Below, piece after piece: positions 50,574 to 57,022 of a stretch of 64,000 nucleotides of DNA (positions within the stretch are counted from its first letter, which is position 1; each line of letters begins with the position of its first letter). The translations under genes were made by a program, and so were the position numbers. This DNA comes from an uncultured Prevotella sp. (GTDB taxonomy: Bacteria > Bacteroidota > Bacteroidia > Bacteroidales > Bacteroidaceae). The notes under the pieces are model-generated. The model searched no databases. It worked only from the letters and a program-made list of their open reading frames with translations, and was not told the DNA's origin. The stretch covers positions 1 through 64,000 of the forward strand of contig ONTZ01000027.1 in the NCBI GenBank assembly GCA_900320905.1, given 5' to 3'.

Positions 50574-51668
50574 CTACTGCGCTGCCGGCACTTCGGTCAG
50601 GTGCCACAATTCGTTATTATCGAGATTCCTCAGGTAGAGTTCCCCTTTTTCGTCAGTGGCTGCCTTGATATGGTAACTTCCCAATTCCTCGGGAAGGGTG
50701 AAGTCGTTGGTTATCTTCCAGGTGATACCTCCGTCGCGACTCTTGTAGATGTTACCGTCATCGCCGATGGCATACACGTTGCTGTTGTAAAATACCAGAC
50801 TGAGTGTACCCATTTTCGGCAGATGATAGTCCTTGCTATTCTCCGACGGTATGTTCACCCATTTTGCAGGGATCTGTGGGATGTCTTTCTCAACAATCTT
50901 ACGCCAAACGGTACAGGTTTCTCCTTCGTTTGCACAACTGCCCGCCATCAACTCATAGTCGGTGTTTGTGCTGGCAGAGTAGGGGAAGGATAGCCATGCG
51001 ATATTGTCCGTTGGCAGCAGCGAGGCATCTTCGCCATCGCCTAACAGTTCATCGGACCATGTATTTCCACCATCTTTCGACAACTGGAATGTGCCAGCCT
51101 CACCCGTTTGGAGAGCGTAGTCTTGATAGAGTGCCTTGGGGGCATTCTCCCCATCGGCGACACGCTCCCACCTTTTTTCAATCACTTCGGAACTCTTTTT
51201 GTTAACCGTCACCTGATAGGCACGGGAGCCAGAGCCATTGAGCGCATAGACGCGAAATTCCCTGGGCTGGGAAAAATCGATGCTGTCAGTGTAGACATAC
51301 GCAAACACCGAGTCACTGGTCAGGCTCTTGATGCCAATCTGACCATTGCGCTTGGTGGTAACAGTGACAAGGACATGTTTGAGGTCGCATTCTGCTGCCA
51401 GTGGCACATTGTTGAATATCTTGTGATTGTACTGGTCGATACTGAATACCGGCAAACCACTGTTCAGGGTCGTCTTGGAGACGTTTTTTGTGCCGTCGGT
51501 TGCTGTCGTGGTAGTATATTTATTGACAGCCGACAGCGTGAAGGATGTAATGGCCATGTCGTCGTATTGCGAGATGTCAATCTCTTCGTCATTCCCTTTC
51601 AGACATGACGTTAGACCGAGCACTACTGACAACATGAGACATAGTGTATAGATATATCTTTTATTCAT
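50574..51668 (-). CDS. DUF6242-like secreted lipoprotein
   Basis: 364 aa. Lipobox GLTSC (Cys22). N-terminal Ig-like domain about 35-155 (AITSFTLSAVNKYTTT, FRVYALNGSGSRAYQVTVNK), then a beta-propeller-like half about 165-355 with SKDGGNTWSDELLG, IYKSRDGGITWKI and related DGG-W repeats typical of BNR/sialidase-type propellers. Family name from memory. Surface or periplasmic lipoprotein of unknown role, starting the transcription unit that leads into porG (17-base gap). Confidence 0.75.
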   Translation of the reverse strand: MNKRYIYTLCLMLSVVLGLTSCLKGNDEEIDISQYDDMAITSFTLSAVNKYTTTTATDGTKNVSKTTLNSGLPVFSIDQYNHKIFNNVPLAAECDLKHVLVTVTTKRNGQIGIKSLTSDSVFAYVYTDSIDFSQPREFRVYALNGSGSRAYQVTVNKKSSEVIEKRWERVADGENAPKALYQDYALQTGEAGTFQLSKDGGNTWSDELLGDGEDASLLPTDNIAWLSFPYSASTNTDYELMAGSCANEGETCTVWRKIVEKDIPQIPAKWVNIPSENSKDYHLPKMGTLSLVFYNSNVYAIGDDGNIYKSRDGGITWKITNDFTLPEELGSYHIKAATDEKGELYLRNLDNNELWHLTEVPAAQ

Positions 51669-51696
51669 CCAATTCTGTTTTATTGAAATTTGGCTG

Positions 51697-51704
51697 CAAA
51701 TTTA
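51697..51704 (-). promoter_or_regulatory. Promoter -7 element of the lipoprotein/porG/bamA cluster
   Basis: Minus strand TAAATTTG, 29 bases before the ATG at 51668. Could drive the whole run to murI. Confidence 0.6.
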
Positions 51705-51799
51705 CGCACATTTCCTCAAAAACGTGCCATTTTTACCTTATAATTAAAGAAAATATGCCATAATTTGACCGATTTTAAGTTAGTTTAGGGTTTGGAGAC

Positions 51800-51837
51800 A
51801 AAAAAGAGTGCGGTATGAATCACTCACCCCGCACTCC
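51800..51837 (-). terminator. Terminator of the 31-aa peptide gene
   Basis: On the minus strand GAGTGCGG (51829-51836) pairs with CCGCACTC (51806-51813), 15-base loop, then TTTTTT. Starts two bases after the peptide stop codon. Confidence 0.85.
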
Positions 51838-51838
51838 T

Positions 51839-51934
51839 TCAACGGATGTTGGTATGTATCAGAGTAACGATACTAAGTATGGTCGCTATGACAACACAAC
51901 CCAACATAACCGCCGTTTGAAAATCTAATAACAT
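51839..51934 (-). CDS. 31-residue single-span membrane peptide
   Basis: Reading frame MLLDFQTAVMLGCVVIATIL then SIVTLIHTNIR. It is nearly all one hydrophobic helix with a short polar tail. Support comes from the layout: a -7 element at 51997-52004, about 55 bases of leader, the ORF, then a strong intrinsic terminator right after the stop. Longer in-frame starts exist (ATG at 51982) but would lie almost at the transcription start. I do not recognise the family. It could be a membrane regulator peptide or a toxin-like peptide; alternatively the transcript is a small RNA and the ORF incidental. Confidence 0.55.
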   Translation of the reverse strand: MLLDFQTAVMLGCVVIATILSIVTLIHTNIR

Positions 51935-51996
51935 AATCTTTACCTTAATAACTAATAAACCTAATGAATATGATGCAATCATCACGATTGTGAGTG

Positions 51997-52004
51997 CAAA
52001 GGTA
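51997..52004 (-). promoter_or_regulatory. Promoter -7 element of the small peptide gene
   Basis: Minus strand TACCTTTG, located between the pckA terminator and the 31-codon ORF. Confidence 0.6.
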
Positions 52005-52027
52005 TGGATTTTTGAGAAAATATGCAA

Positions 52028-52060
52028 TAAAAAAAGGCGATTCCCGAAGAAATCGCCCTT
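52028..52060 (-). terminator. Terminator of pckA
   Basis: GGCGATT (52036-52042, plus) pairs with AATCGCC (52051-52057); on the minus strand the hairpin is followed by TTTTTTT. Confidence 0.85.
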
Positions 52061-52081
52061 TATTTTGATGTAAGTCAAAAC

Positions 52082-53695
52082 TTACAGTTTCGGACCTGCA
52101 GCGACCAGAGCCTTACCGGCCTCGTTGCCCTCGTACTTCTTGAAGTTCTTGATGAAGCGGGCAGCCAGATCCTTAGCCTTCTCTTCCCACTCATTGCGGT
52201 TCTGATAGGTGTCGCGAGGATCGAGAATGCCCCAAGCCACGCCGTTCAGTTGTGTGGGAACCTCAAAGTCAAAGTAAGGAATCTTCTTGGTAGGAGCGTT
52301 CAGGATGTCACCACCCAGGATTGCGTCGATGATACCACGTGTGTCCTTGATAGAGATACGCTTGCCGGTACCATTCCAACCCGTGTTCACAAGGTAAGCC
52401 TTGGCACCGCTCTTCTCCATCTTCTTCACCAGTTCCTCAGCATACTTGGTAGGATGCAGTTCAAGGAAGGCCTGTCCGAAGCAAGCAGAGAATGTTGGTG
52501 TAGGCTCAGTAATACCACGCTCTGTACCAGCGAGTTTAGCCGTGAAACCAGAGAGGAAGTAGTACTTGGTCTGCTCCGGAGTCAGGATAGATACTGGAGG
52601 CAGCACGCCAAAGGCGTCGGCAGAGAGGAAGATCACGTTCTTAGCCTCAGGACCAGCGCTCTTACCGTTCACCTTCTGGGCAATCTTCTCAATGTGGTTG
52701 ATAGGATAACTTACGCGGGTGTTCTCAGTCACGCTCTTGTCGGCGAAGTCGATCTTACCAGCCTCGTCGACAGTGACGTTCTCCAGCAGGGCGTCGCGAC
52801 GGATAGCGTTGTAGATATCAGGCTCGCTCTCCTTGTCGAGGTTGATGACCTTGGCATAGCAGCCACCCTCGAAGTTGAACACACCCTCGTCGTCCCATCC
52901 GTGCTCATCGTCACCAATGAGCAGGCGCTTCGGGTCGGTAGACAGTGTGGTCTTACCTGTACCAGACAGACCGAAGAAGATAGCGGTGTTCTTACCTTCC
53001 ATATCAGTGTTGGCAGAGCAGTGCATGGAAGCGATACCCTGCAGGGGCAGGTAGTAGTTCATCATCGAGAACATTCCCTTCTTCATCTCACCACCGTACC
53101 AGGTGTTGATGATGCACTGCTCACGGGTGGTGGTATTGAAAGCCACACAAGTCTCTGAGTTCAGACCCAGTTCCTTGTAGTTCTCAACCTTAGCCTTCGA
53201 AGCATTGTAGATGACGAAGTTAGGCTCAAAACTCTCCAACTCCTCAGCAGTGGGCTGGATGAACATGTTCTTCACGAAATGAGCCTGCCAAGCCACCTCC
53301 ACGATGAAACGGACGCGCAGACGGGTAGCCTCGTTGGCACCGCAGAAAGCATCCATCACATACAAGTTCTTGTTGCAGAGTTCCTTGATGGCGATCTCCT
53401 TCACCTTGGCCCAAACGTCCTCCGACATGGGGTGGTTGTCGTTCTTGTATTCCTCAGAAGTCCACCATACTTTGTCCTCGCTCTGTGCATCCTTCACGAT
53501 GTACTTGTCCTTAGGTGAACGACCGGTGTAGATACCTGTCATCACGTTAACGGCGTTGAGTTCTGTGTTTACGCCCTTGTCAAAACCCTCGAGGCCTGCC
53601 TTTGTCTCCTCTTCGAAGAGGTACTCATACGACGGATTGTGAGCAATCACGGTAGAACCGGTGATGCCATACTGTGTTAAATCTAACTTTGCCAT
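52082..53695 (-). CDS. pckA: Phosphoenolpyruvate carboxykinase (ATP)
   Basis: 537 aa. Interconverts oxaloacetate and PEP; in Bacteroidales it mainly fixes CO2 onto PEP on the way to succinate. Kinase-1 P-loop [18 protein letters not shown], kinase-2 metal motif [22 protein letters not shown], substrate-binding [11 protein letters not shown] near the N-terminus and CNTGWNG-type [18 protein letters not shown]. Monocistronic with its own promoter and terminator. Confidence 0.98.
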   Translation of the reverse strand: MAKLDLTQYGITGSTVIAHNPSYEYLFEEETKAGLEGFDKGVNTELNAVNVMTGIYTGRSPKDKYIVKDAQSEDKVWWTSEEYKNDNHPMSEDVWAKVKEIAIKELCNKNLYVMDAFCGANEATRLRVRFIVEVAWQAHFVKNMFIQPTAEELESFEPNFVIYNASKAKVENYKELGLNSETCVAFNTTTREQCIINTWYGGEMKKGMFSMMNYYLPLQGIASMHCSANTDMEGKNTAIFFGLSGTGKTTLSTDPKRLLIGDDEHGWDDEGVFNFEGGCYAKVINLDKESEPDIYNAIRRDALLENVTVDEAGKIDFADKSVTENTRVSYPINHIEKIAQKVNGKSAGPEAKNVIFLSADAFGVLPPVSILTPEQTKYYFLSGFTAKLAGTERGITEPTPTFSACFGQAFLELHPTKYAEELVKKMEKSGAKAYLVNTGWNGTGKRISIKDTRGIIDAILGGDILNAPTKKIPYFDFEVPTQLNGVAWGILDPRDTYQNRNEWEEKAKDLAARFIKNFKKYEGNEAGKALVAAGPKL

Positions 53696-53748
53696 ATTAC
53701 TAATCTATTTTTAAGTGAATATTATCCTTGTTATTTTCTAATCGGCTG

Positions 53749-53756
53749 CAAAGGTA
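53749..53756 (-). promoter_or_regulatory. Promoter -7 element of pckA
   Basis: Minus strand TACCTTTG, 54 bases before the ATG. Confidence 0.6.
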
Positions 53757-53758
53757 CT

Positions 53759-53793
53759 AATAAATTAAGAATTAGGCACTAGGAATTAAGAAT
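53759..53793. repeat. Heptamer repeat upstream of the pckA promoter
   Basis: AATTAAG AATTAGG CACTAGG AATTAAG AAT, directly behind the -7 element, so it covers the expected -33 region of the pckA promoter. Confidence 0.6.
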
Positions 53794-53885
53794 ATTTTGC
53801 GCGCGCACAATTTTTTTTAGGTTAAAGAAATTAAAAAAGGATGCTATAGCGACATATTTGCCACTCCGACATAACAAAAAAATTG

Positions 53886-53893
53886 TATCTTTG
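53886..53893 (+). promoter_or_regulatory. Promoter -7 element of upp
   Basis: TATCTTTG, 26 bases before the ATG at 53919. Confidence 0.65.
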
Positions 53894-53918
53894 CCCCCAT
53901 ATTTAAACGATTAGGATT

Positions 53919-54602
53919 ATGGAAGTAGTAGATTTCAGCAAAAGCAACTCAATCATCAATCAGTATATGGCCGAGTTGCGCGACAAGAACTATCAGAAGA
54001 ACCGGCTCCTTTTCCGGCATAACATCAAGCGTATCGGTACGTTGATGGCGTATGAACTGTCAAAGACTCTGGAGTATAAACCAAAGACCGTTACAACGCC
54101 CCTCGGTACGCTGGATATCCCGTTGCCAAAGGAGGATATTGTGGTTGCCACCGTGCTCCGTGCCGGGCTACCATTCCATGAGGGATTCCTGGATGTGTTC
54201 GATAAGGCTGACAACGGCTTTGTGTCTGCTTTCCGTATGTATATCAACCGTGAGCATACTGAAGTAGGCGTCCATACGGAGTATATTGCCACGCAGAGCG
54301 TGAAAAACAAAACGCTACTCATCGTGGACCCGATGTTGGCGACAGGCGGCAGTCTGGCTGCCGCCATCGAGTCGTTACTACAAGCAGGAAAGCCTAAGAA
54401 GATTCATCTGTGTTGCGTGATTGCCGCCCCCGAGGGCATTGAGGTGGTGAAAGAGGTCCTGCCGGAGGGCTCTTCCATCTGGTGTGCCGCCATCGACCAG
54501 GGCATGAATGAACACAAATACATCGTGCCGGGCTTTGGCGACTGCGGTGACCTCTGCTACGGTGAGAAATTGCAGAGTTTCAGAAAGATAGCAGATAAAT
54601 AA
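53919..54602 (+). CDS. upp: Uracil phosphoribosyltransferase
   Basis: 227 aa. Salvages uracil to UMP using PRPP. PRPP-binding loop LLIVDPMLATGGSLAAAIESL, ATVLRAGLPFHEG, and the uracil-binding C-terminus YIVPGFGDCGDLCYG. N-terminal region is slightly longer than in E. coli Upp (208 aa), as in other Bacteroidales. Single gene. Confidence 0.94.
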   Translation: MEVVDFSKSNSIINQYMAELRDKNYQKNRLLFRHNIKRIGTLMAYELSKTLEYKPKTVTTPLGTLDIPLPKEDIVVATVLRAGLPFHEGFLDVFDKADNGFVSAFRMYINREHTEVGVHTEYIATQSVKNKTLLIVDPMLATGGSLAAAIESLLQAGKPKKIHLCCVIAAPEGIEVVKEVLPEGSSIWCAAIDQGMNEHKYIVPGFGDCGDLCYGEKLQSFRKIADK

Positions 54603-54636
54603 CGATGAAGCCCGCCAATCGGCAGGCTTCATCGTT
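54601..54636. terminator. Bidirectional terminator between upp and the secreted unknown
   Basis: AACGATGAAGCC pairs perfectly with GGCTTCATCGTT (54625-54636), extended by GCC/GGC. Both stop codons abut or enter it. Confidence 0.9.
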
Positions 54637-55288
54637 ATTGTATCTTTTCCAGAATCATCATCAGGTACTTCTCGTTTGTCCAGGTGAAGCCGGGCATGTT
54701 CATCACCGACTCCATGATCTGTCGTTTCTCTTTGGACAAAGTGCGTTTCAGATGCCGCTCATGCACCCGCACGAACTTGTCGTCCAACCGGTAGTAATAA
54801 ACATCTTCGACCGGGAATTGGAGTTCTGATATGTCGGTGGCCTCAATCGTGTTGTAACTCAGCGTACTGCTCGTGGTGGTCAGGGCCGTGAGGTCGAGGT
54901 TGGTGATGTTCGCACTGTTAGCCCTCGACTGCTTGTAAGCCTTGATGTCGATGACTTTCGTACAGAAGAGCGCGTCGTTCCCAACGCTGTCTACCTGATA
55001 GCACAGCATGCTGTCGATGCGGATGTAGGAACGATCCGCAAACTCAGCCCGCAGGATGGTCTGCATGTTCGCTTCTTTGATGTCGTCGCCACTCATATAG
55101 AGCAATGCGCCGTTTTTCAAGAAGATATTGGCCAGCGGTATCTCCATTTTCCTTCCGCTGGTCAGGATGACCGTAGCAGGTTGGAAGGTGGGATAGACCG
55201 TGATAGCCGATGTAATCTCTTGCTTCTGGGCTGCCACTTTAAGGGTTGCCAGCAGCACAATGGTGATAACTAGTGCTAATCTTTTCAT
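54635..55288 (-). CDS. Secreted protein of unknown function
   Basis: 217 aa with signal peptide about 1-20 (MKRLALVITIVLLATLKVAA). Mature part is beta-rich (ITVYPTFQPATVILTSGRKMEIPLANIFLKNGALLYMSGDD), then a Ser/Thr-rich stretch, and a helical charged end (VRVHERHLKRTLSKEKRQIMESVMNM). No recognisable catalytic motif. It lies 9 bases downstream of the DASS transporter, so probably co-transcribed with it. Confidence 0.75.
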   Translation of the reverse strand: MKRLALVITIVLLATLKVAAQKQEITSAITVYPTFQPATVILTSGRKMEIPLANIFLKNGALLYMSGDDIKEANMQTILRAEFADRSYIRIDSMLCYQVDSVGNDALFCTKVIDIKAYKQSRANSANITNLDLTALTTTSSTLSYNTIEATDISELQFPVEDVYYYRLDDKFVRVHERHLKRTLSKEKRQIMESVMNMPGFTWTNEKYLMMILEKIQ

Positions 55289-55297
55289 ATTTTCTAA

Positions 55298-56803
55298 TTA
55301 AATAAGGTGTAGCGTACCCATCAGGTAGACCAGTCCGAAGCCAAGCACCATCGAGATGATACCCATAATCGCCCCCACCTTCACCATGTCGTTCTGCTTC
55401 ACATAGCCAGTGGCGAACGCTAAGGCATTCGGTGGCGTGGAGATTGGCAGGATCATGGCCGAGGAGGCTGCGATGGCTACACCTATCAACACGGTTCCCG
55501 TGCCGCCGATGGGGGCGAGTTTATCGCCCATGGCACCACAGACGATAGCCAGGATCGGCATCAATAGGGCTGCTGTAGCCGAGTTCGAAATGAAGTTGGA
55601 GAGCAGGTAGCAGATGGCACCGCCAAGTAGCAGGATGAGCAGTGGTGAGAACTCACCGAAAGGAATGCTCTCCACGGCATTGGCAGCCAGTCCCGAGGCA
55701 TTCAGACCGTAGCCGAGGGCGAAGCCGCCGGCCACCATCCAGATGACACTCCAGTTAATCTGTTCCAGATCGCGCTTGTTGATGACACCTGTCAGGGCAA
55801 ATACGGCAAATGGTATCATTGCCACTGTGTTTGCGTTGATGCCCGTGAATTGGTCTGACAGCCAAAGGGCGATGGTGGCGATGAATGTAATGATGACTAC
55901 GTTAGACTGAAATCCTTTTTGCATACTGCCTTCGATCTTCAGTTCCACCGTCTTCTGTGTGAAGGGAAAGAACTTCAGCAACATGCGCCAACTGATGAAC
56001 AGCAGGATAATCACAAGCGGGAACATGAACATCATCCACTGGCCGAAACTGAGTCCCATATTCAGGCCCTCAGGGTCGTTCAGGTATTTCAGGGCAATCG
56101 TGTTCGGCGGTGTACCTATGGGCGTACCCATACCACCGAGATTGGCTGCGACAGGGATTGACATCGCTAGAGCAATGCGCCCCTTACCTTCCGGTGGTAA
56201 CTGACGGAACACTGGTGTCAGGAAGGTCAGCATCATGGCAGCGGTGGCTGTGTTCGACACGAACATCGAGAACAGACCTGTCACCAGAAGAAAACCTAAC
56301 AGCACCATCTCGCTCCTTGTACCGAAGGGGGCCAGCAGAACCTTTGCCAGTTGTGCATCAAGTCCGGTTTTCGTGGCAGCGATGGCCAGTACGAAACCAC
56401 CGATGAACAACATGATCACTGGGTCTGCAAAGGTCGCCATCACACCTTTATAAGATAATAGTTTACCTACTTCTTCCTCCTGCACCATTGGCGCTATACC
56501 GCTGTCCGTACAGAATAGGAGCATGATGACGATAATAGCCACCGAAGTTGCCCATGACGAGACAATCTCGAGGATCCACATCAGTGTGGCAAAGGCGAAG
56601 ATCGCGATGATACGCTGTTGGACAATAGTCAGATTCTGGATGCCGTACCACTCTGTCGGGATGTTCCAGAGCAGGAGGGTGACAATGGCTACAATAGCAA
56701 TTTTCAGCACACGCTTGGTGCTGTCTTCAGGATGATACTTCCGCTGGTGACGCATCTTGTGATACGCATCTACCAGATGGAAGCCTTCGTAAATGTGAAA
56801 CAT
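55298..56803 (-). CDS. DASS-family (SLC13) sodium-coupled anion transporter
   Basis: 501 aa, about 12 hydrophobic segments. The two conserved SNT-type motifs are FVSNTATAAMM (about 183-193) and ISNSATAALLMP (about 403-414), each followed by Pro-rich hairpin sequence (GTPPNTIAL; STPPNALAF). Imports dicarboxylates (succinate, malate) or related anions with sodium; the exact substrate cannot be told. Next to pckA and upp but transcribed from its own promoter. Confidence 0.93.
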   Translation of the reverse strand: MFHIYEGFHLVDAYHKMRHQRKYHPEDSTKRVLKIAIVAIVTLLLWNIPTEWYGIQNLTIVQQRIIAIFAFATLMWILEIVSSWATSVAIIVIMLLFCTDSGIAPMVQEEEVGKLLSYKGVMATFADPVIMLFIGGFVLAIAATKTGLDAQLAKVLLAPFGTRSEMVLLGFLLVTGLFSMFVSNTATAAMMLTFLTPVFRQLPPEGKGRIALAMSIPVAANLGGMGTPIGTPPNTIALKYLNDPEGLNMGLSFGQWMMFMFPLVIILLFISWRMLLKFFPFTQKTVELKIEGSMQKGFQSNVVIITFIATIALWLSDQFTGINANTVAMIPFAVFALTGVINKRDLEQINWSVIWMVAGGFALGYGLNASGLAANAVESIPFGEFSPLLILLLGGAICYLLSNFISNSATAALLMPILAIVCGAMGDKLAPIGGTGTVLIGVAIAASSAMILPISTPPNALAFATGYVKQNDMVKVGAIMGIISMVLGFGLVYLMGTLHLI

Positions 56804-56835
56804 TGATTAATCTATTTAAATATTTTTTTCGGTTG

Positions 56836-56843
56836 CAAAGGTA
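56836..56843 (-). promoter_or_regulatory. Promoter -7 element of the DASS transporter
   Basis: Minus strand TACCTTTG, 33 bases before the ATG at 56803. Confidence 0.6.
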
Positions 56844-57005
56844 CAACTATTTACTGAGATGAGGAAAGTGAAAAGAGAAATTTTTGAGAATAAGAGATGT
56901 ATGAATACACAAAAACTTCCTTGCTTCTGAATGTCACAGGGATGATTGATAAGTGGAGTTTGCAAAAAAAACTTAGAATAGTTTGGATATTTTGACAATT
57001 ATGTG

Positions 57006-57013
57006 TAATTTTG
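57006..57013 (+). promoter_or_regulatory. Promoter -7 element of the sensor-kinase operon
   Basis: TAATTTTG ends 9 bases before the ATG at 57023, so the mRNA would have a leader of only a few bases or none. Confidence 0.5.
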
Positions 57014-57022
57014 CACTCGGTA

